Shown here in pieces: positions 26,836 to 36,539 of a stretch of 64,000 nucleotides of DNA (position 1 is the first letter of the stretch; every line of letters begins with the position of its first letter). The notes under the pieces are model-generated. The model saw only the letters and a list, made by a program, of their open reading frames with translations, ran no database searches and was not told the DNA's origin. A program made the translations under genes and the position numbers. This DNA comes from Splendidivirga corallicola (GTDB lineage Bacteria > Bacteroidota > Bacteroidia > Cytophagales > Cyclobacteriaceae). The stretch lies in contig JAUJEA010000009.1 of NCBI GenBank assembly GCA_030442035.1, positions 1-64,000 on the forward strand. Direction: 5' to 3'.

Positions 26836-28239
26836 TTATTTTCTATATTGGTCTATAATTTTAAACAATGCTTTTTGAGTTTCTAGCTTTGGAAAGAAAT
26901 CAAAAAGAATACTGTGATTATCAAAGTTCAAAATTAAACCATTTTCTAAATAATGAAAGGCTTCTTTATATTTACCCGCACTTATAAGATAAGCAGTTGC
27001 TCTATAATATAATTCAGATTCTTCCGGTAATTCATCAATTCCCTGTTTGATGAGTTCCAATGCTTTGTCATAGTCCCCTTGTTCATAATATATGAAGGAC
27101 CAGTTTAGCCAGATATCCTTGTTAATAGGATTTAGCAGGAATGCCTCTTCATAGGCATCCAGACTTGAAACAATGTTACCGGCGTTGTATTCTGCCTCTG
27201 CTACAGCCAGCCAATAGGCATAATTCTCGGAATTTATTTTGAGTGCTTTGTTCAAAAAATGTATCGCCTCGTACCATTTATCCTGATTACTCAGGCATAT
27301 GCCCACTCCAAACCAGGCTTCGTCATAATATTCATCAAGCTTAACAGCTTTTTGAAAATATTTTATACCCAAGTCATAATGCTCCATTTTCTCATAACAA
27401 GTACCTATGGAACAATAAGTTTCCGCACTTGGTCCTTCCGTATGCAAAGTATTTTTATATGCCTCAAGCGCCTTCTTATATTTACCAAGGCTAACCAGAG
27501 AGTTCCCCAGGTTAAAAAAAGCTGAGGCAAAATTCTCATCAATGGCTACAGCATATTCATAAGCCTCTACAGCTTTCTCATATTGTTCAAGCTTGTTATA
27601 AGCTATTCCCAAATTGTACCAGCCGTGACTTGAATAGGGGTCTTTATCAATAAATTTTTGATAATAGGTTATGCTGCTTTCCAGTTCGCCTGTTATATCC
27701 AGGCAATAGGCAAGTTCGTAGAGCGCATTTTCGTGATTCAGATTTTCTTCAATAGCTAATTTATATGCATCCGTTGCTTTTTGGAACTCACCGTTGGATT
27801 GGTGAGCCATACCTATATGATAATGAATTTCATCCTTTTCCTCTGCAAAAGGTAAGATGGCCTCCAAAATAGAAATTGATTCTGAATATTTACCCAAAAG
27901 CGAAAGTACAGAACTCTTCAAAATTTGAACTTCTGTATCTCTGGGGTTAAGGTGAGAGGCATGCTCAAGTTCAGCGAGGGCTTCTTCATATCTTTCCAGA
28001 TTGGTAAGTATTTGAGCCTTGTCCAATATTAGTTCCATTGAAAAGGGATGCTGATCAATGGCAAACTTGCAGGTGCTCAAAGCCTTTCCATACTTTTCGT
28101 TTTCCTTATAGTAATTTATGATCCGTTCGAATACTTCCAACTCAAAAAAAGCAGGATCATTATTCTTTAACTGCTCCTCATATCTCTTAACCAAATCTCT
28201 CTCTTCTTCTCTTTTCTTGAAATTTTCCGGCATACACAA
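26836..28239 (-). CDS. Tetratricopeptide repeat protein
   Basis: A 467-residue protein made almost wholly of about eleven TPR units, each near 34 residues, with clear consensus positions (for example HGWYNLGIAYNKLEQYEKAVEAYEYAV and AFFNLGNSLVSLGKYKKALEAYK). There is no signal peptide, so it is probably cytosolic. The N-terminal 30 residues are charged and helical. TPR arrays bind partner proteins; none can be named. It is followed 6 bases later by the phosphosulfolactate synthase gene and separated from the epimerase gene by 95 bases, so it may begin a sub-operon. Start choice between the first two Met codons is uncertain. Confidence 0.82.
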   Translation of the reverse strand: MCMPENFKKREEERDLVKRYEEQLKNNDPAFFELEVFERIINYYKENEKYGKALSTCKFAIDQHPFSMELILDKAQILTNLERYEEALAELEHASHLNPRDTEVQILKSSVLSLLGKYSESISILEAILPFAEEKDEIHYHIGMAHQSNGEFQKATDAYKLAIEENLNHENALYELAYCLDITGELESSITYYQKFIDKDPYSSHGWYNLGIAYNKLEQYEKAVEAYEYAVAIDENFASAFFNLGNSLVSLGKYKKALEAYKNTLHTEGPSAETYCSIGTCYEKMEHYDLGIKYFQKAVKLDEYYDEAWFGVGICLSNQDKWYEAIHFLNKALKINSENYAYWLAVAEAEYNAGNIVSSLDAYEEAFLLNPINKDIWLNWSFIYYEQGDYDKALELIKQGIDELPEESELYYRATAYLISAGKYKEAFHYLENGLILNFDNHSILFDFFPKLETQKALFKIIDQYRK

Positions 28240-28334
28240 ATCTTAAAGTATAATAATACTAATCTGAAACAATTTAATTAATTAAGAAATATATTCCACC
28301 ATTAAGGAATGATAAATTTTTTGGATGTACCTTA

Positions 28335-29321
28335 TCAAGATAAGTTTTGTTTAGCAAGAAGTTCCTTACAGCTCCATTCCAGCGTGTCTTGTATCGGTCG
28401 GAATTTGAAACCCAGCGTTGATTTGATTTTATCATTGGAATATTTAAATACTTTCTTTGCTCCCAAAGCGGTTTGCCTTGTCAACAACGGCTTGTTCCCT
28501 GTAAGTATAGATTTGATGCGTTCAATCATCACAGCCAAAAATAGGAGCGACGTGCTTACTTTTATAGTAGGTGGTTTTTTGTCTAGTAGTACGGCAATTT
28601 GTTTGAAAAATGATTCATAAGTGATGCTTCCGGCATTCAGAATGAACCTTTCATTTTGTATATTCTTATCCCACAAATGGAAAATGGCATCAGCAACATC
28701 TCTGACATCCACATAGTTTAAAGAGCCATCGGTGTAAAGCCTTTTTTCATCCATAACATGTTTGAAAATCCTTGTACTACTTTTGTTAAGGTCACCCGGG
28801 GCGAGTACTATGGATGGATTGACAATGGTAACATTCAATCCTTCCGCAGATCCTCTCCAAACTTCGATTTCAGACAAATACTTTGATTTGGCATAGTCGG
28901 TATTGAATTTGGATTCCTCCCACTGTGTTTTTTCCGAAATAAGGCTGCCATTAACTGGCCGACCCAATGCTGCTATAGAGCTAACATGGATAAAGCGGGA
29001 AATCCCAAGTTTCAGGCAGGTGTTGATAATGTTTGCAGTCCCTTCTATATTGTGCTGGAACATTCGTTCTTTTTCACTGCTAACGAATGATATGATAGCA
29101 GCTGCATGAATTACCATCTCCACATTTTCCAGAAAGTGTTCAAGGCAACGAATGTCTAAAATGTCACCCTCTACCCATTCGATTTTTTCCTGAATATCTG
29201 CAATAAGGGTTAGATCACTGTTTTTTCGCTTTAATGCCCTTATTGAGTGTCCTTCAGCAAGAAATCTTCTGCAGATATGGCTGCCAACCAACCCGGTAGC
29301 TCCAGTAGTAAAGATCATCAA
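28335..29321 (-). CDS. NAD(P)-dependent epimerase/dehydratase (extended SDR)
   Basis: A 328-residue extended short-chain dehydrogenase. The Rossmann motif TGATGLVGSH is at residues 6-15, and the active-site YxxxK appears as YAKSK around 145, with Ser in the preceding VSSIAALG. The C-terminal half is variable and gives no substrate. By type it could be a nucleotide-sugar epimerase or a dihydroflavonol-4-reductase-like enzyme; the sequence resembles the latter broad group more. Its start overlaps the phosphatase stop by 4 bases, giving translational coupling within the exopolysaccharide operon, which favours a sugar or lipid-linked role. Confidence 0.82.
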   Translation of the reverse strand: MMIFTTGATGLVGSHICRRFLAEGHSIRALKRKNSDLTLIADIQEKIEWVEGDILDIRCLEHFLENVEMVIHAAAIISFVSSEKERMFQHNIEGTANIINTCLKLGISRFIHVSSIAALGRPVNGSLISEKTQWEESKFNTDYAKSKYLSEIEVWRGSAEGLNVTIVNPSIVLAPGDLNKSSTRIFKHVMDEKRLYTDGSLNYVDVRDVADAIFHLWDKNIQNERFILNAGSITYESFFKQIAVLLDKKPPTIKVSTSLLFLAVMIERIKSILTGNKPLLTRQTALGAKKVFKYSNDKIKSTLGFKFRPIQDTLEWSCKELLAKQNLS

Positions 29322-30046
29322 AGCATGTTATTTAAAAGTCCCTGATTGGTGGCCTTTTCGAAATACCTCATCTGCGTTGCTCTTTTAAGACTTTCCATAT
29401 GTTTTGAATTATGGCAATCACTTCCAATAAAACTAACCTGTCCTCTCTCTATCAGCTTTTCGGCAAATTTGCGTGCTGGTTTTGAGTAATAGCCTGTCAA
29501 AGAGTTTAAATTGATTTGAAGATGAACACCTCGATCTAATAACTCAGAAAGTAAGGATTCATTTTGCTGTAGGTATAAATATCGTTCCGGGTGAGCTAAC
29601 ACAGGTTTAAGCCCTAGTGCACTTATCTTGAAAACCGCTTCAACCAAAAAAGAAGGTTGGTTTATAAATGAGGTTTCAAACAATAAATAATTATCACCAA
29701 AAGTCAGGAGAGCATCGTTATTCTCCAGCTTCTCCAACAGATGATCATCCAGATAATATTCAGCTGCTGCCTGAACTTGTATGTTCAAACCAACTTCCTT
29801 AATTTTCTCTCTAAGCTCTCTTAGTGACTTGTAAATTGTTTCCGGTGTATTCGGATAGTGATCTGCAATTACATGTGGAGTCGTTATGACCTTTTCATAG
29901 CCGATTTCTGACATTTCCGAAAGAATTGCTATTGATTCATCCATGCTTTGTACACCATCGTCCAAACCAGGCAGCAAATGTGAATGCACATCAACAGTCA
30001 GTGGAGAAACTGAAATATCTTTTTTCTTCTTGAATAGGCTAATCAC
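29318..30046 (-). CDS. CpsB/CapC-type tyrosine-protein phosphatase
   Basis: A 242-residue PHP-fold metallophosphatase. The N-terminal metal motif VDVHSHLLPGLDDGVQ and later ITTPHV, AAAEYYLDD, LAHPERY and GSDCHN supply the His/Asp/Glu ligands typical of the CpsB/CapC family. These enzymes remove phosphate from the C-terminal tyrosine cluster of the polysaccharide co-polymerase kinase. The kinase gene lies directly upstream (2-base gap), making a matched kinase-phosphatase pair that cycles during exopolysaccharide chain growth. No residue appears to be missing. Confidence 0.9.
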   Translation of the reverse strand: MISLFKKKKDISVSPLTVDVHSHLLPGLDDGVQSMDESIAILSEMSEIGYEKVITTPHVIADHYPNTPETIYKSLRELREKIKEVGLNIQVQAAAEYYLDDHLLEKLENNDALLTFGDNYLLFETSFINQPSFLVEAVFKISALGLKPVLAHPERYLYLQQNESLLSELLDRGVHLQINLNSLTGYYSKPARKFAEKLIERGQVSFIGSDCHNSKHMESLKRATQMRYFEKATNQGLLNNML

Positions 30047-30048
30047 TT

Positions 30049-32487
30049 TTATTTCTTACTAAACAAATTAAACAATCTGGAATCCAGGAGCTTCTTTTTT
30101 ACTGTTTCACCGTAATATCCATCTCCATAGTTATATTTATAACTATACCCGTAACCGTACCCATAACCATAGGCCTGGTTTCTTGACGACCTGAAAGAAT
30201 TTAGAATAATAGATATGTTTTTAAATTTGTTTACTTTCACCAATCTATTGATATTGTTCACAAAAGACTTTCTGGAATAATCAGCTCTCAATACATAAAT
30301 AGGCAGATCAGATTTTTTCATCATCAGAACCCCATCGGTTACAAGCCCTACAGGGGGCGTGTCCAGTATTACAACGTCATATGAGGCTTTAAGTTCTTCC
30401 AGGAATTGATCAAATGCTTCTCCCAGAATCAATTCAGCCGGATTTGGTGGTTTAGGACCGGCAGCCATAAAATCCAGATTCTCTATAGAGGTTCTTCTAA
30501 TACACTCCTGAACAGTATTTTTCGAAATAAGTATTGTGCTTACTCCTTTGTTTATATTCTCCTGGGAAAATGCCCCATGAATGTTGGGATTTCTCATATC
30601 CATATCCACCAGGATAACTTTCTGATTCGAAAGTGCTATGATCGCTCCCAAATTGACAGATACAAAAGTTTTTCCCTCATTACTGATGGTAGAAGTAACA
30701 CAAATTACTTTTTTATTCTTGCCAGCCTTCAAAAATTGCATGTTGGTCCTAATCGATCTGAAGGCCTCGCTGATACCCGCTTTGGGATTTTTGTCTATTA
30801 CTAAATTATTTTCAGGCATTTCAGCCTCCTTATAAAATGGTACGATGCCCAGAATAGGAGCAGGGGTAAGCTTTTCAAGCTCGTGCTGACTACTGATAGT
30901 ATTGTGCATTAAATAGCGTATCCCAACAAATATCAGGCTGAGAATTAGGCCTGCCACAGCGCCAATTCCATATATTATCCAACGATTAGGATAAATGGAT
31001 TGATGAGGCAGACTGGCTGAAGAGAGAATGACAAAATCCGGTTTTGTTCCTGCTTCGGCTATTTCAAATTCGGTTTTTTTCTGGAGTAATTCCAGGTAAT
31101 TCTGTTCTTGTAAACTGAAAGCTCTTTGACGTTTACTAAATTCAGTTCCTTTTGACGGAAGTTGCCGGAACATTCGTTCAAGATCAATGATCCTATTGGT
31201 TATACGATCAAGTTCTTCGTTATATTCATTCTTATAGTTTCGAATGAGGTTTATTGCTTTTTGTTTTAAAAAATCCACCTGCTTTCTAATGCGACGATAC
31301 GCACTTGTGTTTTCGTTGTAAGTTGAAAGCACTCTATTCTTATCAATCAAAAGTTGATTAAGCTCATTCAATGTTGCCTTTATATCTGTTGGAATGTCTA
31401 TAAGGGGCATTTCAGATGTACTAATGATAGTATCTAGTTCATCAATTTTAGAGGTGATTTGATCAAGTTTTACAATGCGTTGTTTAATCGCAAGTCTTTG
31501 CGAGTCCAGGGCTCTTTTATAGGTCAGCGTTCGTCGCAGATCTTCGTCTACATTGGTTGTTTGATTTTCAATGGCAAATGATTCAAAGAAATTTTCATCG
31601 GCTTCTAATTTCTCCCTTGTTTGTTTTATCTGTTCATTGATAAAATCAATTTTTTGTTTGTTTTCCTTGGTTTTTTCCTCCTGCGTATAATTCAGATAAA
31701 TTGTATCGATGGCATTGACTAAGTCACGAGCCTTGTATTTATTATGATCACTGAATGAAATTCTGATGGTATTTGCCTGAAAATTTATTGGAGTGACGTC
31801 AAGATTGCTTGATAAATAATGATTTAAAGCACGAGAACTGTTAATGGTGAAATAATATTTACCATTGGCTACATTTTCTTCATAAAATCTTGTAAGTGAA
31901 ATTTTGAAAGTAAAGTAATCAGTATCAATTTTTTCATCAAAATTGTAAACATCAGATATTTCGTTTCCGCCTAAACTGTAAGTTAATCTAAAGCTTCTGC
32001 TATTTGTGATTTCTATATCGAATGGAATGTCTAAAACGGAATTAGACTTTAGGGCATAATCTACCTTAAAAGGTGAGTTCTTATATCTTTCGTTTACAAG
32101 GATATTACCATAAAAGTAATAGCTTATGTCGAGTTCAACCACTTCAATGACCTTCTCAAGAAATAATCTGGATTTGAGGAGTTCTATTTCGCCTGAGATG
32201 GTATTGAAATTTTGATTCCCTTTGTCATTAAAACTATTGAATCCAAATAGACTGGCTTCATTCTTCACCTCAAGCTTTAATTCAGAATATGATTCAAATA
32301 ATTCCGGCGTCCATCTTAAAAATAGATAAGCTGTTGTGTTTGTTGCAATACATATTAAAATGATCCATGGAATGGATCGTCTCAATACACTTCTTACCTT
32401 ATCAAAGTCGATAATATCAAAAGGGTTGGAACTCTCTTCCTGATCCATTTCCCCATTTGGCTCAATATCGTAAAATCGATTAATCAA
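30049..32487 (-). CDS. Wzc-type tyrosine autokinase / polysaccharide co-polymerase
   Basis: An 812-residue inner-membrane protein. An N-terminal Wzz-like domain follows the first membrane helix (about 38-58). Long coiled coils (about 270-470) span the periplasm, and a second helix (about 504-528) leads to a cytosolic BY-kinase domain. There TSTISNEGKT is Walker A (about 597-606), DMDMRNP is Walker A' and ILDTPP is Walker B. The C-terminal tail has a dense tyrosine cluster (YGYGYGYGYSYKYNYGDGYY, about 774-795), the autophosphorylation region. It controls polymer length and works with the outer-membrane Wza protein whose gene precedes it by 6 bases. Confidence 0.92.
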   Translation of the reverse strand: MINRFYDIEPNGEMDQEESSNPFDIIDFDKVRSVLRRSIPWIILICIATNTTAYLFLRWTPELFESYSELKLEVKNEASLFGFNSFNDKGNQNFNTISGEIELLKSRLFLEKVIEVVELDISYYFYGNILVNERYKNSPFKVDYALKSNSVLDIPFDIEITNSRSFRLTYSLGGNEISDVYNFDEKIDTDYFTFKISLTRFYEENVANGKYYFTINSSRALNHYLSSNLDVTPINFQANTIRISFSDHNKYKARDLVNAIDTIYLNYTQEEKTKENKQKIDFINEQIKQTREKLEADENFFESFAIENQTTNVDEDLRRTLTYKRALDSQRLAIKQRIVKLDQITSKIDELDTIISTSEMPLIDIPTDIKATLNELNQLLIDKNRVLSTYNENTSAYRRIRKQVDFLKQKAINLIRNYKNEYNEELDRITNRIIDLERMFRQLPSKGTEFSKRQRAFSLQEQNYLELLQKKTEFEIAEAGTKPDFVILSSASLPHQSIYPNRWIIYGIGAVAGLILSLIFVGIRYLMHNTISSQHELEKLTPAPILGIVPFYKEAEMPENNLVIDKNPKAGISEAFRSIRTNMQFLKAGKNKKVICVTSTISNEGKTFVSVNLGAIIALSNQKVILVDMDMRNPNIHGAFSQENINKGVSTILISKNTVQECIRRTSIENLDFMAAGPKPPNPAELILGEAFDQFLEELKASYDVVILDTPPVGLVTDGVLMMKKSDLPIYVLRADYSRKSFVNNINRLVKVNKFKNISIILNSFRSSRNQAYGYGYGYGYSYKYNYGDGYYGETVKKKLLDSRLFNLFSKK

Positions 32488-32493
32488 TTATTT

Positions 32494-33276
32494 TCAAAGA
32501 TTGTTTAAGGTTATAATTAAGGCTACGGCACTAGTAATGATACTAATCACAGGTGCTATATCTCTTACAGATTCGGATATCGGCCTTCTGACTGGCTCAA
32601 TATAAATAATATCTCCAGGATATATTTTTTTAATAGAATTTTTCATTCCGTTAATGGTGGAAAGATCTATAATATAAACCTCAGGATTTGATAGATCTCC
32701 TCTTATTAATCGTAAGTTATGGGCTTTCGCATTATTGTTCAAACCACCGGCAAGTGCAAGGACTTCTACCAAGGTGGTATTTTCATTAATCAATGGCACA
32801 ACTGTACCGGTATTTGCTCCAAGTACTATTACTCTTTTGTTAATATAATTGATCGTTACAAAAGGTGATTCGTAAAACGCGGCAAATCTTTGTTGCAAAA
32901 GTTCACTAGCTTCTCTTAAAGTTATTCCGGCAAGCTCAATTGAACCCACCAGTGGAAGTTTTACAGTACCATCACTTTCAACCAGATAGTTTGGTTGGGG
33001 TCTCGTTAAGCTCTGACCAGCTTGGCTGATACCTCTTGAAAGCTCAAAATCCGGGTCAATTATCCGTTCACCGTTACTAGTATAAACGTCAATGTTTAAT
33101 AAATCATTTTCCTGGATGATATAATTACCTTCTGCCTCACTAACTGCTATTTCTACACCTTCGGGAATAACGTTTTGCTCTGTAGAAAACATGATATTTT
33201 GTCTGTAAGAATTACAAGACCCAAGAAGAAAAACCGCACCAATGAGAACAGAGCGACTGAGAATTACCTTTTTCAA
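32494..33276 (-). CDS. Wza-type polysaccharide export lipoprotein
   Basis: A 260-residue outer-membrane lipoprotein (lipobox LGSC, Cys at residue 21). It has a Poly_export domain (about 50-145, with IQENDLLNIDVYTSNGERI and VESDGTVKLPLVGSIELAG). A SLBB domain follows (about 148-225, VIVLGANTGTVVPLINENTTLVEVLALAGGLN). A C-terminal hydrophobic segment (about 238-258) could be a membrane helix. This is the channel through which the polymer leaves the cell, joined to the Wzc kinase encoded next. Lengths and domain order match the family. Confidence 0.9.
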   Translation of the reverse strand: MKKVILSRSVLIGAVFLLGSCNSYRQNIMFSTEQNVIPEGVEIAVSEAEGNYIIQENDLLNIDVYTSNGERIIDPDFELSRGISQAGQSLTRPQPNYLVESDGTVKLPLVGSIELAGITLREASELLQQRFAAFYESPFVTINYINKRVIVLGANTGTVVPLINENTTLVEVLALAGGLNNNAKAHNLRLIRGDLSNPEVYIIDLSTINGMKNSIKKIYPGDIIYIEPVRRPISESVRDIAPVISIITSAVALIITLNNL

Positions 33277-33333
33277 TATGACTAAGAATGATAGGTTTAA
33301 CTGATGCTCACAAAATTAAAAATAATAATTTAT

Positions 33334-33873
33334 TTACAATGTTTTTTTTAATTCGGCAAATGGGCTAAGAATCAGATCTTTATCAGAAATAATTGGGTTG
33401 TCAATACCCCAATCAATGTTAAGATCCGAATCATTCCAGATAATCCCATCCTCAGAATCTTTATTGTAAACGTTCGTACACATATAGAAAAAAATGCTGT
33501 CCTCGAGCGCTGCAAATCCGTGCGCAAAACCATCAGGTATATAAAGCATATTGTTTTCTTTGGCACTCAAAAGACATTTGTGGTATTGCCCGAAAGTTGG
33601 TGATTCTTTTCTTAAATCGACAGCAATGTCCAAAACCTGACCGCTAATGACCCTTACAAGCTTTCCTTGGGCAAATGGAACCCGTTGAAAATGAAGTCCT
33701 CTGAGTACTCCTTTCTTTGAAAATGATTGATTGGATTGAATGAAATTTTCTTTTATACCGGCTTCTTGAAATTTTTCAGAATGAAAAGATTCAAAAAAGA
33801 GTCCACGATCATCTTCAAAAATTGCAGGATATATCTCAATCAGGCCTTGAATGGCTACTTTCTTAAATTGCAT
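33334..33873 (-). CDS. rfbC: dTDP-4-dehydrorhamnose 3,5-epimerase
   Basis: A 179-residue cupin-fold epimerase of dTDP-L-rhamnose synthesis, converting dTDP-4-keto-6-deoxy-glucose to the L-form. Family motifs are EDDRGLFFESF, QSNQSFSKKGVLRGLHFQ with the catalytic base His61, VRVISGQVLDIAVDLRK, and MLYIPDGFAHGF with a later VYNKDSEDGI carrying the Tyr region. Length and all key residues fit. No rfbA, rfbB or rfbD is in the window, so the other steps must be encoded elsewhere, or this enzyme serves a related keto-sugar. It sits between a glycosyltransferase and the Wza gene. Confidence 0.92.
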   Translation of the reverse strand: MQFKKVAIQGLIEIYPAIFEDDRGLFFESFHSEKFQEAGIKENFIQSNQSFSKKGVLRGLHFQRVPFAQGKLVRVISGQVLDIAVDLRKESPTFGQYHKCLLSAKENNMLYIPDGFAHGFAALEDSIFFYMCTNVYNKDSEDGIIWNDSDLNIDWGIDNPIISDKDLILSPFAELKKTL

Positions 33874-33890
33874 TTGATCTATTAAAAAAT

Positions 33891-35000
33891 TTAATGTACA
33901 ACGTCTCTGATGGCCTGTAAATATAGATTAATTACGATTCGTTCATCATAAGAATCTTCTATTTTTTTTCGACCGTTCTCACTCATTCTTATTAATTCAT
34001 TTTCAGTCATGCTGTACATCCTTTGCATTTTGTCGGCAAGATCGGCATCGTTCTTTACTTCACACAGTAATCCATTAAACCCGTCTTTCACTACATCTCG
34101 ACAACCTGGAACATTTGAGGTTATAATCGGGCGACCAAGACTTGCAGCTTCAAGTAAAGTTCTCGGAGCCCCCTCTCTATAAGAAGGGAGCACAACGCAA
34201 TCAGCTTTTTGGATAAATGATTTCACATCATCCGTTGTGCCAAGATATTCCACCAGTCCATTTTCAATCCATTCGTCAATCTCTTTCAAAGGAATGCCTC
34301 TTTTATGCTCCGGATCTTTTGGTCCTAAAAGTTGAAATCTTACGTTTATCTGTTTTTTTTCCCTTAAGATTTTGATCGCATTGATATATTCCAATATGCC
34401 TTTATCCTTAATGATTCTTGAGACGACCAAAAATGTAAAGACGGAATTTCTTTTGTATGGGATCATTGGAAATGACTTGAGATCTATCCCGGAGCCTGGA
34501 ACAAGGCGGGTGATTTTCTTTTTGACCAAATCCTTATCAAGGAATAGTGCACGATCATCCTCGTTTTGGAAGAATACTATTTTTGGAAACTTAAAACTCG
34601 TTTTATAAAGCAACAGTGAAACTTTGGACAGAAGGTTCTTTTTCAAAAAGACAGTCCCCAGGCCACTTACATTGTTGATGGCTGGGAACTTCAATATCCA
34701 GGCGGCCATGGATCCGTAAATGTTTGGCTTAATGGTGTATTGCAGAATGACGTCCGGTTGTATTTTTTTATAGATTAAGAAAAAACGATAAGTTAGTTTC
34801 AGATCCTTCCATGGATTGACCCCCTGACTGTCTATGTCAACATGAATATGTTTACAGCCCTCTTTCACGAGTAAATCGCTATAGTCGTCCTTCGGTGCAA
34901 CAGCGAAAATTTCATGACCTCTTTCAAGAAGTGACCTTACAAGTCCAAGTCGAAAATTGTAGATATTCCAGGAGGTATTAATAACTATTGCAATACGCAT
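33891..35000 (-). CDS. GT4-family glycosyltransferase
   Basis: A 369-residue cytosolic or membrane-associated transferase, started at the ATG at 35000 where the typical opening MRIAIVINTSWNIYNFRLGLVR begins. The C-terminal Rossmann domain has the GT4 hallmarks: FLVVSRIIKDKGILEYI, LLGPKD and PSYREGAPRTLLEAASLGRPIITSNVPGCRDVV with the EGAPRTLLEA nucleotide-sugar-binding motif. The N-terminal half (KFPAINNVSGLGTVF) resembles CapM-type transferases that work on undecaprenyl-linked sugars. It is the first gene of the minus-strand exopolysaccharide run. The sugar donor cannot be told. Confidence 0.88.
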   Translation of the reverse strand: MRIAIVINTSWNIYNFRLGLVRSLLERGHEIFAVAPKDDYSDLLVKEGCKHIHVDIDSQGVNPWKDLKLTYRFFLIYKKIQPDVILQYTIKPNIYGSMAAWILKFPAINNVSGLGTVFLKKNLLSKVSLLLYKTSFKFPKIVFFQNEDDRALFLDKDLVKKKITRLVPGSGIDLKSFPMIPYKRNSVFTFLVVSRIIKDKGILEYINAIKILREKKQINVRFQLLGPKDPEHKRGIPLKEIDEWIENGLVEYLGTTDDVKSFIQKADCVVLPSYREGAPRTLLEAASLGRPIITSNVPGCRDVVKDGFNGLLCEVKNDADLADKMQRMYSMTENELIRMSENGRKKIEDSYDERIVINLYLQAIRDVVH

Positions 35001-35201
35001 ACTCAAAAACAAACTTATTCAAATAAAACATTTACCATTATAAGTGGCAACATTCACTCAGAGCTTAACCGGAAATGAAGCAGGTTAAATATGCAATCTT
35101 AACAAAATTGTATAAATGTTCTTTTATTTTGCAAAATACATGTCGGATCAATTAATCTCTGAATTCAGAGATTAAGGGGATCGGCATTCAAATATTCATT
35201 T

Positions 35202-36407
35202 ATGAGTAAAACATTTTCAACTGCTCCTAAGCAGGAAACGGCAGTGTTGGTAGCACTGATAAATCATACTCAGACACCTGAGAAAGCTCAGGAATACCTG
35301 GATGAACTCGCCTTTTTAGCAGAAACATCAGGAGCCAAAACGCTCAATTCGTTCACACAGAAGTTAGACAGACCGGATGTTAAAACTTTTGTGGGAAAGG
35401 GGAAACTCCAGGAAATTCATGATTACGTAAAGGCATTTGATGTAGATATGGTCATTTTTGATGATGACCTAAGCCCATCACAAGTTCGTAATTTAGAGAA
35501 GAGCCTTGGGTGTAAAATTCTGGATAGAAGCTTACTGATTCTAAATATTTTTTCCCTAAGAGCAAAAACCGCACAGGCTAAAACACAAGTTGAACTGGCG
35601 CAGTATCAGTATTTGTTGCCACGATTGACCAATATGTGGACTCACCTTTCCAAACAAAAAGGAGGTATTGGTATGAAAGGCCCTGGAGAAACCGAATTGG
35701 AAACGGATAGAAGAATTGTTCGGGACAAGATCGCATTGTTAAAGAAGAAGCTGGAAAAGATAGACAAGCAAAGTGTTACCCAAAGAAAGTCAAGATCCAG
35801 AATGGTAAGAGCTTCCCTGGTTGGCTATACCAATGTTGGAAAATCCACTATTATGCGTTTATTGTCTAAATCCGATGTTTTTGCCGAAGATAAACTTTTT
35901 GCTACGGTTGATTCTACTGTCAGAAAGGTGGTCATTGACCAGATACCTTTTCTTCTGACTGATACGGTTGGATTTATACGAAAACTACCGCACACACTCG
36001 TAGAGTGCTTTCGATCTACTTTGGACGAGATAAGAGAGGCAGATATTCTTGTTCATGTTGTGGATATTTCTCACCCTTCATTTGAAGAGCAAATAGATAT
36101 TGTTAATGTTACTTTAAGTGAGATCAATGCAGGAGATAAACCGACTATTTTGGTTTTTAATAAAATAGATCAATTTAAATCAGATAACGAATCTTCGGAG
36201 GATGATGAGTTGAATGATGAAGATCAAACCTTGACATTGGATCAGCTTAAATCAACCTTCATGAACAACGAGGATGGATCTAAGGCAGTGTTTATCTCGG
36301 CCTTAAACAAGGAAAATATTGAAGATTTAAGAAAAGTTGTATTTGAGGATGTTTCTAAGAGGCACTATACCATCTTTCCAAATTATTTACAAGACCAACA
36401 GTTCTGA
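35202..36407 (+). CDS. hflX: GTPase HflX
   Basis: A 401-residue ribosome-associated GTPase that splits stalled 70S ribosomes after stress. The N-terminal HflX domain carries VKTFVGKGKLQEI and the DDLSPSQVRNLEK segment. The glycine-rich KGGIGMKGPGETELETDRR linker is diagnostic. The G domain has G1 GYTNVGKST, G3 DTVGFIRKLPHTLVECF and G4 FNKID. A strongly acidic insertion (about 322-340, SDNESSEDDELNDEDQ) between G4 and G5 is longer than in E. coli. It is monocistronic and divergent from the glycosyltransferase operon. Confidence 0.95.
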   Translation: MSKTFSTAPKQETAVLVALINHTQTPEKAQEYLDELAFLAETSGAKTLNSFTQKLDRPDVKTFVGKGKLQEIHDYVKAFDVDMVIFDDDLSPSQVRNLEKSLGCKILDRSLLILNIFSLRAKTAQAKTQVELAQYQYLLPRLTNMWTHLSKQKGGIGMKGPGETELETDRRIVRDKIALLKKKLEKIDKQSVTQRKSRSRMVRASLVGYTNVGKSTIMRLLSKSDVFAEDKLFATVDSTVRKVVIDQIPFLLTDTVGFIRKLPHTLVECFRSTLDEIREADILVHVVDISHPSFEEQIDIVNVTLSEINAGDKPTILVFNKIDQFKSDNESSEDDELNDEDQTLTLDQLKSTFMNNEDGSKAVFISALNKENIEDLRKVVFEDVSKRHYTIFPNYLQDQQF

Positions 36408-36539
36408 TTAATTTTTAACGGTTAACAATAGCGATGTTCTGATCGTAATTTTTTTTAATGAAAATGAACTTTTAAAATGTTTTGTAAATGCCTAAATTAC
36501 ATAGAATGACATCTAACATCCCTGAATCCAAGAGGTCCA

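Noticed and set aside
35010-35017. Exact TAnnTTTG match (minus strand) before the glycosyltransferase gene
   Set aside because: It lies only about 10 bases from the start codon and has no -33 element at the proper distance.
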